64,000 nucleotides of DNA from Spirometra erinaceieuropaei (taxonomy: Eukaryota > Platyhelminthes > Cestoda > Diphyllobothriidea > Diphyllobothriidae). Of this stretch, positions 38,101 to 48,000 are shown one piece after another. Position numbers and translations under genes: made by a program. The DNA is taken from positions 684,412 through 748,411 of the forward strand of contig CACRXP010000170.1 of the NCBI GenBank assembly GCA_902702965.1. Direction: 5' to 3'. The notes beneath the pieces were generated by a model that was not told the origin of the DNA, searched no databases, and saw only the letters and a program-made list of their open reading frames with translations. Positions within the stretch are counted from its first letter, which is position 1, and every line of letters begins with the position of its first letter.

Positions 38101-41100
38101 CCCAGTTTGAAATTACCATGCATACCGATCAGGCACAAGTGGCGCCCAATGGACCCAGTAATGTAGGCATGACCGGAATGGCAAGAAGCACCTATACAAT
38201 TTGTAAGCATAGATGATCCTGCTCCACGATTCCGTGCTCAGAACGGCAACCACACCCCCTGACCGGTGAGGGTGCCGTATTGCCTAAAATAACCCCCTAC
38301 CTGCGCCTCCTCTCAAACAAAAAGGTCCTACGGAGTGGACGACATACTGTCCCGTAGGCTGCGCAGGCCAACTCAGGTCGTTTTCCCTCTAGAAGCTGCC
38401 CCCCCCCCCCGGCTGATTTGTCACGCTGCCCTCCTGTCCGCCGCACGCTCTCTATCGATTTGCCGCTGGGACGCGCGAGGCTTGTCACTAGCCTCTCGAA
38501 GCCAATCAATGCTGCCCTTTCCTCTGATTGGCTGGCGGACGCTGAGGCAGAGCGAAAGACGCACACACGGGCTGGGGGCAAAACACCTTAACGGCGGACA
38601 TAGGACGATAAGAACTTGTCTGGAGAGACCGTCATTCCTAACTTCTGATTTGGGAATCGCTGTGCTCATTAGTGTAATTATGGGCCGTGCTGTCGACCAT
38701 ATCACTGTCGGCAGGCCAGTCGTGTGTGGCGCTCATAGACGGATTCTTTAGCCTTACCATCTATTGCGGCCGAGTTCATGTCCGATCGTCTTGACATTGG
38801 CTGTTAAAATGTGGTTGTGTAGCCCCATCTGACGGACACAATACTGTTGCGGCCAGGGGTTGTGGTTAGGGATAAGGGGTTAGGGCAACTATTTCTCAAC
38901 CACTCAAAGTACAACCGTGCCTACCCAATAACTTTCATTTGCGTACAACTACTTGACCTGGTCGCCCGTGGGGTCCCCAGTCCTACCTGTAAAAATCCCC
39001 TGATATCACCGGTCCCGTATTACCGGTTGCTGGGGTCGGTTTACTTCAGGTGGGGCTACATAACCACATCTGACCCATTGACTTGCTATGGGAGCCCGGT
39101 GGGTGGGGAGGAAAGTTTGTGGTGGATGCTTCGCAAGTCGGCCATCGCTATAAACTAATTCACGCCTAAGTCACCGTCCTCCGCGTCCGCCTTTGGACAC
39201 ACGTTAAACGTCCTCCCTCGCAACGTACGAACTGCTTGGTTTTCAGGTAAAGGAATCTGGTGTTATTAGGGGTTTTAGGGGCAGGAAGAGTCGAAGTGCC
39301 CAAAAGAATATCGGATGTGCTTAATGAAGAAAAGACATGGCAACATATATGAGCTGTCCACGGGCGTCCTGAATTCGACTTCTGTTGGTGAGAGAATAAG
39401 TGGGTCGGACTGTAAGCATGTGCTATGTCAGTATCAGCAACCCATGGCCATCGCAGCCTAGTGTGCGCTGGCAGTTCCCTGACATCTGTTCCCCTGCCGG
39501 TAGTTGCGTTCGCGCTCCCGCTGGGTCCACAAGTGGTGGGCATGGCTGCCCAGTCATCATTCTCGTCCTTCTGACCCCTGTCAGGTGTTGTTGCTGCTGT
39601 TGTTGTTGGTCAAAAACCTGGTCATTTGTTGTGTGGATCAGGGGTTGTAGAGTGGAACGCCGAGGTGTGGGCTCGACCGCTCCCCCGCATCCTGTCTTCT
39701 TGACTCTCAGGTGGGAGTGGAGAGGAGAGAGTGCGTCAGATGCTGCGTAATTCTACTATCACTACAATTCACGCTTAGTCACCGTGTCTGCTTCACCTTT
39801 CAGTTGAACACACAGTGGACATCGTCGGACAGTGGACATGGTCGGACTGCCGGGTCGGACTCTGTAGATGCGTTACCGCGGGTTGTCGCGCTCGCAGGAG
39901 TAGGATCTGCGAGATAATCTGGGTTTTCACGAAGAATGCAACAGGCTAGACGCAGACAGCTGTATCGCGACCGTTACCGATCATCGGTACGTCATAGGTC
40001 TGGTGGAGTGAGGCATATAAGCCTTGCAAGTAAGTGTGTGGTCTTCCCTGTCGTGGTTAGAATCTCACTCGGTCCCATTCTGTCCGCCCGTCAGCTTGTT
40101 ACTGACGAGGCTTTTGCCAGATCAGACTTGATCATAAATGTATCAAGTAAAAGCATTGGAAAAGAAAGGAAAAACGCACGCTGCTAAGGAAACGATTATT
40201 ACCGAGTGACATTTAAACGTATGGCTGAATGGACACCCAATCAAAGGCTAGTGCGCCACCCGGCAGAAAGTGGCCTATGACTATGCCTCCTAGAGATCAT
40301 TTTCACATCTATTTCCCTTCATGTTTGTCATCATTTCCCGTAAATGGAGACCATAAATGCATCTAGGCGTCTAGAAAAGGAGCATACCATGTCTTCGTTC
40401 ATATAGGTTAATAGTCAACTCTCCGTAATGCACCATTACTCAACTAATGCAAATACTCCCTAGAGAGATGGCTCATATATTATGACTTGACGCCTCTTGA
40501 GAATTGCTTTTGGGACAATTATCGTCCTACCCTGCAATTCAGGTCTAGACAGCAGAACGGTCAGATATCGGGGTATTTAAACGTACGCAGAGAAGGGGAA
40601 ATTGAGGGTGAAAGTTGGCTCACCTTAGGAGAGGGATAGCAGGAAAAGGTGCATATAATACGGTCCGGATACTGTTCTCTGATCTTGCTTAGCAACAGGG
40701 TACCCATTCCGGCTCCGGTGCCGCCACCCAAGGAGTGAACGACTTGGAAACCCTGCAGGCAGTCACACGTTTCACACTCCTTCTGAACTATCTCCATCAC
40801 ACTCTCGATCATCTCGGCACCATCCGTGTAATGGCCCTTAGCCCAGTTATTTCCGGCTCCGGCTGTACCGAAGGCGAAGTTGTCCGGTCGAAAGAGGCTT
40901 CCGTAGGTGCTGGCTCGGATCACATCCAGTGAGCCTGGCTCGAGGTCAGTGAGAATACAGCGTGGCACCATTCGACCGCCGGCAGCCTCAGTGAAGTAGA
41001 CGTGTATCCGCTCAATCTGTAGATCAGAGTCCCCGCGGTAGTAGCCATCTACGCTAATGCCGTGTTCGTCAGCGATGACTTCCCAGAACTAGAGAGGTTA

Positions 41101-41182
41101 TGTTGAGACAGTTTAAAAGGACTACCTTGGCGCCCATTTGGTTTCCGCACTGGCCGACCATGATATACACAATTTCCCGCAT
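21587..41182 (-). CDS. Beta-tubulin, divergent isotype without acidic C-terminal tail
   Basis: Three coding exons on the minus strand: 41182-41126 ([19 protein letters not shown]), 41088-40624 and 22357-21587 (stop TAG). Phases are 0 at both junctions and GT/AG borders are canonical. The product is 430 residues. It forms microtubules with alpha-tubulin and binds GTP: the MREI autoregulation motif is at the N-terminus, the [12 protein letters not shown] loop at about 140-148, and [11 protein letters not shown] and WYTGEGMDE are conserved. Residues F167, E198 and F200 match the benzimidazole-sensitive state known from helminths. The protein stops at [10 protein letters not shown], so the Glu-rich tail of about 15 residues found in most beta-tubulins is absent. 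The stop overlaps a good donor-like TAG|GTGAGG, so the 3' UTR may be spliced. Intron 1 is only 37 bp. Intron 2 is about 18.3 kb and packed with transposons. Confidence 0.93.
22561..23040. other. Pyrimidine-rich intron segment
   Basis: Inside tubulin intron 2. The plus strand is open for 216 codons but is nearly all T and C, giving a meaningless Leu/Phe/Ser-rich peptide. A block near 22595 (gggaaaaccaatggaacggtgtgc) recurs diverged near 24815, so both belong to an unnamed repeat. Confidence 0.4.
23057..23096 (+). ncRNA. Hammerhead-like motif
   Basis: CTGATGA 23059-23065, one extra T, stem II GGATTC 67-72 with GAATCC 79-84 (last two digits of 230xx), GAAAC, then GTC. The loopless stem III ACGU is formed by AC and GU. 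Stem I is weak here. It is paralogous to the decayed motif at 6929, and stem II is kept in both although its bases differ. Confidence 0.45.
23540..23790 (-). mobile_element. Penelope-like element family C, 3' end with hammerhead-like motif
   Basis: On the minus strand a remnant reads [20 protein letters not shown], matching the family C end at 1-169. After it comes a hammerhead-like fold (23586-23540): stem I UUGCGU with ACGCAA (six pairs), core CUGACGA, stem II GAU/AUC around CUGG, GGAA and CCAA, then GAAAAUUU. AATAAA follows the predicted cleavage site. It lies in tubulin intron 2, in the sense orientation of that gene. Confidence 0.6.
23791..24956. other. Intron stretch without recognised content
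   Basis: Part of tubulin intron 2. Apart from the diverged repeat block near 24790-24860 noted elsewhere, nothing recognisable was found. Confidence 0.3.
24957..25363. mobile_element. Fold-back element, single right-hand arm
   Basis: Matches the right arm of the complete elements: gacgtgatttt, gcatactacataagtagtcatttttt, cgaaagccgacaccctg, and the terminus catgagttagcacatc. It ends exactly where Helitron-coding sequence resumes at about 25364, so it inserted into, or was joined to, the Helitron. No matching left arm was found. Confidence 0.55.
25364..26667 (-). pseudogene. Helitron Rep/helicase remnant, downstream part
   Basis: Minus-strand reading in broken frames gives ordered Helitron pieces: [52 protein letters not shown], a HUH-like [74 protein letters not shown] and [18 protein letters not shown]. 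This is the Rep endonuclease and its following linker, in normal order. Many stops and frameshifts show it is dead. The upstream part of the same ORF lies at 32227-32535, separated by the inserted LINE. Confidence 0.8.
26653..26667 (+). repeat. Target-site duplication, left copy
   Basis: gttatctgtattacc here and gtcatctgtattacc at 32227-32241 differ at one base and flank the LINE. The Helitron reading continues across them (NDGNTD on one side, [11 protein letters not shown] on the other). Confidence 0.7.
27422..31116 (+). CDS. LINE polyprotein: AP endonuclease, reverse transcriptase, C2H2 zinc fingers (one frameshift)
   Basis: The product would nick target DNA and reverse-transcribe the element's RNA. 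The N-terminal part is an AP-like endonuclease: [20 protein letters not shown], then [23 protein letters not shown] and GWTDHRLV. The reverse transcriptase follows with [71 protein letters not shown] and the catalytic LLFADDCAL. After a maturase-like [11 protein letters not shown] region come three zinc fingers beginning [16 protein letters not shown] and CPHCPRTF, separated by poly-Ser and poly-Thr. The reading shifts frame in a run of ten G at about 27753-27762; the upstream part is 27422-27802 and the downstream part 27799-31116. 27422 is a GTG within an open frame, so the true start is upstream. Otherwise it is intact, so it is a young copy or the indel is a base-calling error. Confidence 0.88.
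31374..31422 (+). repeat. (GT)n microsatellite
   Basis: About 24 GT units in the LINE 3' region. Confidence 0.9.
32227..32535 (-). pseudogene. Helitron Rep remnant, upstream part
   Basis: The minus strand reads [20 protein letters not shown], then [16 protein letters not shown], then [29 protein letters not shown] and AVVNDGNTD. These precede, in the Helitron ORF, the pieces found at 25364-26667. The reading stops exactly at the LINE target duplication. Confidence 0.75.
32560..32668 (-). pseudogene. Second Helitron piece, out of order
   Basis: Reads [18 protein letters not shown] and [14 protein letters not shown], a part that should come after 32227-32535 in a normal Helitron, yet lies before it. 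It is therefore a tandem duplicate or a second Helitron copy joined to the first. Confidence 0.65.
32720..33389. other. Intron stretch without recognised content
   Basis: Two imperfect tcaagtgg-containing repeats near 33151-33215 and a T8 run at 33008. No gene or known element recognised. Confidence 0.3.
33471..33516 (-). ncRNA. SINE hammerhead-like motif, left copy
   Basis: Stem I GCUGG with CCAGU, core CUGACGA, one C, stem II GGCU/AGCC around AAUA, A, GAAA, loopless stem III AUGG/CCAU, then U at the cleavage position. It mirrors 33652-33696. Confidence 0.45.
33527..33644. other. Assembly gap
   Basis: A run of 118 N flanked by inverted SINE copies. Confidence 0.99.
33652..33696 (+). ncRNA. 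SINE hammerhead-like motif, best copy
   Basis: Stem I GACUGG 33652-33657 with CCGGUC 33691-33696; core CUGAUGA 33658-33664; stem II GGCU 33666-33669 with AGCC 33674-33677 and loop AAUA; GAAA 33679-33682; stem III AUGG 33682-33685 with CCAU 33686-33689, no loop; U33690 at the cleavage position. The first stem II pair would be a C-A mismatch (33665, 33678), the only clear departure from a type I hammerhead. Confidence 0.5.
33925..33964 (-). ncRNA. Hammerhead-like motif, PLE family A
   Basis: Stem I ACU/AGU; core CUGAUGA at 33961-33955; one extra U; perfect six-pair stem II GGAAAC/GUUUCC with loop GAGGAA; GAAAC then GUC, so the loopless stem III is ACGU. Cleavage is predicted after that C. The core is intact. 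Confidence 0.55.
34222..35148 (-). CDS. PLE family A: RT C-terminal region and GIY-YIG endonuclease
   Basis: An uninterrupted 308-codon frame. Residues 10-66 ([33 protein letters not shown]) match the RT thumb and linker of Penelope-like elements. The GIY-YIG endonuclease starts at about residue 164 with [18 protein letters not shown], including the paired cysteines typical of PLEs, followed by [12 protein letters not shown] and [12 protein letters not shown], and ends with [15 protein letters not shown]. The RT catalytic palm is missing, so this is a 5'-truncated insert that has stayed open. The Met at 35148 is internal and not a real start. It lies in tubulin intron 2, same strand as that gene. 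Confidence 0.85.
   Translation of the reverse strand: MEEEVNNRLPFPDVQVTRLTDGKIRTTVYRKATNTRRILHFRSNHPVGHKRICVRTLFQRVQTHCSDDSGRKEEMNYLQALFKANGYPKYFIRNCLKKPHFERSSGDKPKFWLSIPYVKNVSEATARILKPFGIGVAHKPECTIRQQIMKPKDPLPTTEQAAVVYGIPCINCNARYVGETGKRLGTRLHEHQLAINRKDKLSLVYGHIRELNHDFAFEKERVIGRANEKMARLVLESWTSTGTINRAIDLHPAYQALRTRLGSVRTGPVRQASTRDRESTLTEKSGIGGHRSCDRSRTLSHRCAREAE
35161..35379 (-). mobile_element. tRNA-headed SINE, head missing
   Basis: Contains the (AT)n tail, the gcgctcaccgatcg block and part of the hammerhead-like fold, then breaks off inside stem II and runs directly into the 3' terminus of PLE family B. Confidence 0.7.
35380..35940 (-). pseudogene. Penelope-like element family B, 3' fragment
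   Basis: The minus strand reads [60 protein letters not shown] and [10 protein letters not shown], the last part of a PLE GIY-YIG domain. The sequence differs clearly from families A and C. After about 330 bp comes a degraded hammerhead region and the terminus gccatgaattcgccct shared with family A. Confidence 0.75.
35941..36600 (-). pseudogene. Penelope-like element family A, copy 2
   Basis: From residue-level homology with copy 1: [55 protein letters not shown], then a closely matching 3' region. The GIY-YIG core is lost. It stops at ctctgat inside the hammerhead core (about 35950) and continues as family B sequence. Confidence 0.75.
36601..37324. other. Intron stretch without recognised content
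   Basis: No gene, RNA or shared repeat recognised in this part of tubulin intron 2. Confidence 0.3.
37325..37745. mobile_element. Pair of tRNA-derived repeats, inverted
   Basis: The plus-strand head at 37600-37680 has A-box tagctcaagtgg, a perfect five-pair T arm around ttcgaat, and acceptor pairing of six out of seven. The anticodon loop would be GTAATAA and the variable region is long. A second copy on the minus strand (about 37445-37325) repeats the anticodon-to-tail half. Both share the tail gccgagtt-n-ttcaca. A 21-bp direct repeat, atctgccaaaatatctatgaa, occurs at about 37416 and 37718. The duplication and imperfect arms argue for a SINE, not a working tRNA gene. Confidence 0.5.
37746..39035. 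other. Intron stretch without recognised content
   Basis: A C10 run lies at 38401-38410. Both strands are open over 38297-38750 without family motifs. A small ggttaggg-like patch lies near 38860-38885. Confidence 0.3.
39040..39870 (+). mobile_element. Two LINE 3'-end copies in tandem
   Basis: 39040-39240 carries gatgcttcgcaagtcgg, ataaactaattcacgc and caccgtcc. 39425-39870 carries the full 390-bp unit from cagtatcagcaaccca to gtggacatcgtcgg. Both are diverged copies of the end of the LINE at 26668-32226. Confidence 0.6.
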
Positions 41183-41408
41183 TTCTGGCGTGCGTCTTCA
41201 AAGGTTTTATTTTAGGCAGGCGGAGAGGCGGCGTGCCTGGCGTGTTAGAGGTACACCCACGAGGAAAGCGCGTTGTCTATCGATCGATTTTTTGTCCAGG
41301 TTTAGGTCATCACGTGCGTGCCTCCCACGCTTATCAAGCCCCGTAAAGGCACAGATCGGGGAGCAGCCAGGTCCATTTATCTACCCTCATCTTCTTCCTC
41401 CTCCTGCG

Positions 41409-42160
<752 letters not shown>

Positions 42161-42469
42161 TGCAAATATCCATTTCTTGCGTGGTAGAATTGCCGCAGAA
42201 TTGCCCAGATTACCAGCCGGATGGGGGAAATTTATATAAAAATACATTCAGACCTTGTTTTCTATGGGGTTGAATGTTTGGAAGAAAGGAGAAGATGTGA
42301 GACCAAAATCGGGTATCGCAGTCAGTTGTGGTGGTGGTGGTGCTGGTAGTAGTGGTGTTGGACGTAGTGGTGATGTTGGTCAGATGCGGTGCTGACTATT
42401 CGGGTTGGCATTGCACTGAATTCGGAAACACCTCAGCACCAATAGGTCCGCATGCTCATGCACGTGGGT

Positions 42470-43030
42470 TCCAAGCCGTCCTTAGGGCAGCTACCATCAT
42501 CACCACCACCACAACTGATATCGCCAGTGAGGACTTCTGTCATCGGCCATCACCCATTAACCAGCATTGTATCTTCAGCCCCAACCTATCACCATTGCAA
42601 CCGCACTTAAACAGCAGATATCGGCTCAGTTGGTTACTTACGAATTCATCGCAAAGGTCGGCAAACCAGTGCCGGTAGCTATTACACACACCGGACATTC
42701 CCATCTGACCTGCCCAGGTCACCTCAGGATACCCAGCCATTACAGTAATGTCTTCATAAAACAACACCCCAGACTCCACCGCAGCAGCTCCTCCTACTGG
42801 AGGCGTCGTTCTCTTTTCCAACACCTTGCCTCCAATGACAAAACAGTGTCAAGGACAACCAACTTATCCGCCTTCGACACAGTCGCCAGGAGGGGATGTA
42901 GGTCCTCCTAGAATTTGTCCCTTGCGGCGTCAGGGCTGGTCATCGGCGTAACGACTGACGATCGGTCCTCACTACGATTCTCGAAGGGCTGCTCGAATCT
43001 CATGCGTGGGCGCATCTTAGAAGTCACAGG
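42470..43030. mobile_element. Shuffled LINE fragments
   Basis: About 42580-42690 (+) is a decayed copy of the LINE zinc-finger coding sequence, reading GSVGYLRIHRK. About 42840-43030 (-) matches the LINE endonuclease coding sequence around [11 protein letters not shown] and KLVVLGDF. Opposite orientations show rearrangement. Confidence 0.55.
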
Positions 43031-43079
43031 AGCGGGCTGCAGATGCCGACCCAGCGCAATACCAGCCCAAATAACCCGC

Positions 43080-43560
43080 ATCGCATTTCACAAAATGCCA
43101 TGACCATAAGTAGGATCACTAGTGAGGACTTCTGTCATCCCGTTTACCATCATCCATTCACCATGAACGTTGATTTGGCCCCAACCTGTCGCCATTGCGG
43201 CCGCACCTTCACAGCCGTCATCAGCCTGGTCAGTCATTTGCAAATTACTCGCAGAGATAAGCGAGTCAGCCCAGCAACTTGTTCTACGTGGACACGTGCC
43301 AGTTCGACTGTCGTAACCGACGATGCCCATCGTGTGCTCCACATCCAGATGAGAGCAGGTACAGCAACTTGCGCGTGAATTGGTTTATTGTGAGAGTAAA
43401 CTTGCGCGGTATCTACAAAATTCTCTCCTCCTCCCTACCTGAGTCACGAAACCCGGAGGTGGGAGAGGCAGCAAGTGTCTGGCGCGGCCGAGCCTGCACC
43501 TAGACGTACCACCACACCCCCAGGTCCACAACAAACACTTGACCAGGATTTTAACCTACA
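43080..43560. mobile_element. LINE zinc-finger remnant and 3'-end copy
   Basis: 43165-43260 (+) reads PTCRHCGRTFTAVISLVSHL, a LINE-type C2H2 finger. 43290-43560 (-) is a 3'-end copy (gattgtgagagtaaact reversed, gtgtgctccac reversed). Confidence 0.6.
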
Positions 43561-43839
43561 GCAAAAATGGGGGGAGGGGCAGAAGGGGTCCCAGTGTGCG
43601 CAACGTGAGCCGGCAACTGTGTTTGCCACCGCACCCTAACACACAAATGCACTTTACTCTGAGCATGAAGCTACATCCAAACACTTGCCCGCACAACAGC
43701 TCTCCCTAGCACAATCTGCATCGCTTTCACGACAAGCATGCGCGCGAAACGTCCAGTGTCAGACCATGCACAACTCACTTAGGTTGGATGCATGTCCTTC
43801 GGTGCTGCGAGAATCGGCTGGTGTGCGGCACGCGTAAGC

Positions 43840-43990
43840 GGGCTGCTTGGTCATCCCAGCCAGTGCGCCCACGCCCACCTTTTACCGTAGGTAGGTGAGT
43901 GAGAGAGGAGAGCGCGGTAGACGCCGCTGCCGGACACATTTAATGGGGCGGCGGTGGACGTCGTCGATTGCGACGGCCGAATTGTGTGGT
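43840..43990 (+). mobile_element. LINE 3'-end copy, diverged
   Basis: Retains gagaggagagcgcggtagacgc, gtggacgtcgtcgattgcg and acggccgaattg. Confidence 0.4.
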
Positions 43991-44116
43991 AGAGGGGTCG
44001 GCATGTTTTGTCGATTTCCGGGTACGTTCCCGGTACTTATGCCAAGCCTGTAATTTCTCAGATGATAAACAGTAAGTCACGCCCCTTCCCTCCCAGTTCC
44101 TCGAGGCGGGCTCACG

Positions 44117-44580
<464 letters not shown>

Positions 44581-45024
44581 TCGGCGGTTTCTTTTATTTT
44601 GACTGGGCGCCTAACCTGACGTTAGTCAGGCGAAGATTGGACCAAACCCGGCGTTGGAGTCGGAGATTGAACCAGACCCGGCAGCTTCAATCTACGCCAA
44701 TTTCTTAGCCTGTAACAAACCTATCAAGCATTCATTTCTCACTGGGGCAGCTCTAGAAATTATCGAGCAACTCCACAAACCAGAGACCAGGCTCCGAGAA
44801 ACCCGGACACTACACTCCATTTACCTATTTCGTCCCCCCCCCGCCTACCCTGAGGTGACTGCACGAATACCGCACCTCCTAGAAACTGGAGTAAGTCATA
44901 GAGGTTGGGATTATACAAGTCGCTGATTCCTATTTTTATAAGAAATGCATATAAAACCATAGAATCTAGAATGCATAACAGGCAATCTGGATGTCGTCCA
45001 GGGGGAGGGGAGGGGGCTAGAGGA

Positions 45025-48000
45025 CTAGTCTGAGAGAATGCGCACAAGCACGACGTTGGCGCCGCGAATGAAGAGCTGTCCACTGAGGACGGTGGTCCAT
45101 TTTGCGCCGGTGCAGGTTCCGCCCTCCGAGCGAATTACCTCGGCCACAGAGGGGCTCCATGAGGAGGCACCGGGGGCTCCGAACGCGGACGCGTCAACCT
45201 GCACAGCTCGATCGACCGGCTGTGCTGGCGCGGACGGCGGGGAGGAGGAGGAGGGAGAGGGCAGATGCGGCAACAGGGTTTCCTCGCCGATGAAGGGATC
45301 CATGAAAGCGAGGGACTCGTAGACAGCGGCAGTTTCTGTTGCTATAAAACAGACGGGATGGGTATGATGATGACAACTTGGGGATAAACGATACTGCAAC
45401 AGGAAGGAGAAAGTGAGAATGCCGTGCGGGTTTGCATAGGCCAAGCGCCCGATGCCAATATTAAGGGACGGCTGTGTTATCAGGCAAAAAAGCGAGATTT
45501 GGCCTGGGCGTGCTGAAGGTAGACACTGGTAGAACACGACGCACTGTTGGGAACATGTGAATGCGCGCTGGAAAATCGCTGCGATCCAGGGGACTCCCGT
45601 AAACCGCATGGCAGCCTCTCAGCATGTCGCCGGTTGTGTATGCAATCTCCTACTGACAACGGCGATTGGCCTTTGATCCAAGGCTCCAAGACAGTAAGCC
45701 TGGAAAGCTGTAGGACAGAAAGTTATTGACAGGGTAATGTGGCTCTTGCTTATTACCCTGGCCGGGAAACAAATTGCTGAACCACGAATGGGTAACAGCA
45801 GATTTTAGCCGACAATACACGAATAACGCGCCAACGGTCGAATGCACTCGGTTGAATACCTTGCGCATATTCCGAATGACATATATAAAGGCAAAAAGGT
45901 TGTTGAACAAAGAAAACGCACCAAAGCGAGGTGTGAGGGGAGCTTCGGTCCCATCGGTAGGTTGCCTATGACACAAACGCGCCTTCCTCAGCCGTTGACG
46001 TCGCTTTCGACCAGGTCCACTTTCCTATGAGAGTGCAGAACATTATGGCTCAACAGTACTTCGAATAGGACGTTTACCTCGCCAATAACTTTATGACCAT
46101 GTCTGTCCGCTGTTAAATACATCTGATGAAGCGCACAGCGTGGTTAACATGCCTTGTGAAGCTTTATGAGCGCAATATGGAACTTTCGCAATGACACAGA
46201 AGAATAATTTTTCTTGAATGAGGAATGTGCAGGTGTGGTTTGTAAACATTGGACACAGGCGCTATGACGGGTGTAACTAACAATAAAAAAAATATTTTGG
46301 GATGCCGATATGTCTTATCTTCGAATAATTTTTTTGAGAAAGACGCAATGTACTACAACATGAGTGCAAAAGTGATATTTTTGTGCATGCTTTTCATGGA
46401 CACCGAGAACCAATGAAAAAATAAACACTGATTAAGCAATCACTTTTAATGAGTACGGTTTCGGTAAGCAGCCGTAAAGGCGTGCTTTCAAAAGCCGGCA
46501 TCCTGGTATGACTAAAGTATCTTGGGATAATGCTGTATGATATCCAATAATAACATCCAAATAATCCGTTATGGCCGATATATCGAATTCTGGAAATCCA
46601 GTGAATGTTTCACAAGCCTATCAAAATAGCTGCTGCGTAAAAAAGGACGCAAAGTGCACGGATCAGTAGAGCCGATTACCACTAGACGAAGACATTGACA
46701 AGGAATGTGTGAGGCTGGCACAATGCAAGACACTAAACAGTACTCAACAAAAGAGGAGCGTGTGAGCATAAATACTGGTGATATTGTGAGACCTGCAGGT
46801 TCAGGTGCTTATAGTGCACGTTCTGCTGATTTTCAAATCCCTACAAGAGATATTATTTGGATAAGGGCTGTCCAACCATTTTAGGCGGTTCGGTAGTCTG
46901 CCGCAATAGTTGCTGCACACATTGGTAAGACGCGTGCGATGTCGGCATGATGGCTTGGACGAGGCAACCTGACGAGAGGCCCACAGAAATGGCAAATATT
47001 CATAGAAAAACAAGCCCCTAGTTTTGTCGAGGAAACAAGGGACTCTTGTGATTGAAGGTTAGAATTGCTAGACCGCGCTGTCCTCCCAACAACGTTGTTG
47101 GCCATGCCGGCCTTGATTCGGTACAAACCTGCAAGCCCTAGAGGAAACGAAAGTGATCGATTTCATGTGGGTTTAGTAGTAACCCAGATGGTTCGGCAGC
47201 TTGAACTAGCTATAACGGATAGGGTCGCAAAGCTGGCGAGAACTTGAACATCACACGTAATATACCAGGATATAAATGATCAAAAATGCGAGACTGGACA
47301 ATCTTTCTTACTGTTTACAAGTAGTATTGTCGATTTCGCGGACTCTGCGGTAATAATTACTCGCGTCGTGCCTTTCGACGAATGCTGGAAGTGGCTTTAA
47401 ATTTGAATCTCTAGAGAAGGCATGCGCTTAAGTGACAAAACACCGGCAGGCAAAACGTCCGTCAACCGTCCCCAATCCATCAACAGGAATCTGGACCTTT
47501 TTGCAGCTTACAAAGTCCTACGTCATCACAATCGTAGAGCTCAGGACCGAACAACCACACCGAGCTTGAGAAGGCCATACGGAGACAGCCCGACGACGAG
47601 TTTACTCGGTGAAGAAGACCAAGAACCGCCAGACCGACCACCCGACACTGGTTCAGTCACCTCCCCCCGACGGAGTGCTGACTCACAAAGCACGCAAAAA
47701 GGCCGTCAACCATCGCCCGGGAGGCCGAGGCAGGAGAGGAGAGAAAAAATCGATCAGCATGAGGCCGACCAACGTGACAAGCCACCTGGGATTTCTGGTC
47801 GATTAAGTGCATTTTATGCTCTGACAATGGAGAGGCGACCAAGCTCTTCGAAACGTCAGCATCTTAGTAAACCTGTTCCGGTGAGCCCATCTTCTTCAAA
47901 TAATCAACCTGGACCTCTAAACTTTGCCCATCTGTCGAATCTAAAGTTGGGGGAGAAATTGTGGAAAGAAGATTATACGACAACTGACATCTCACCTAGA

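Noticed and set aside
38297..38750. Open frames on both strands near 38.3-38.75 kb
   Set aside because: Their products have no family motif and the openness follows from GC-rich composition.
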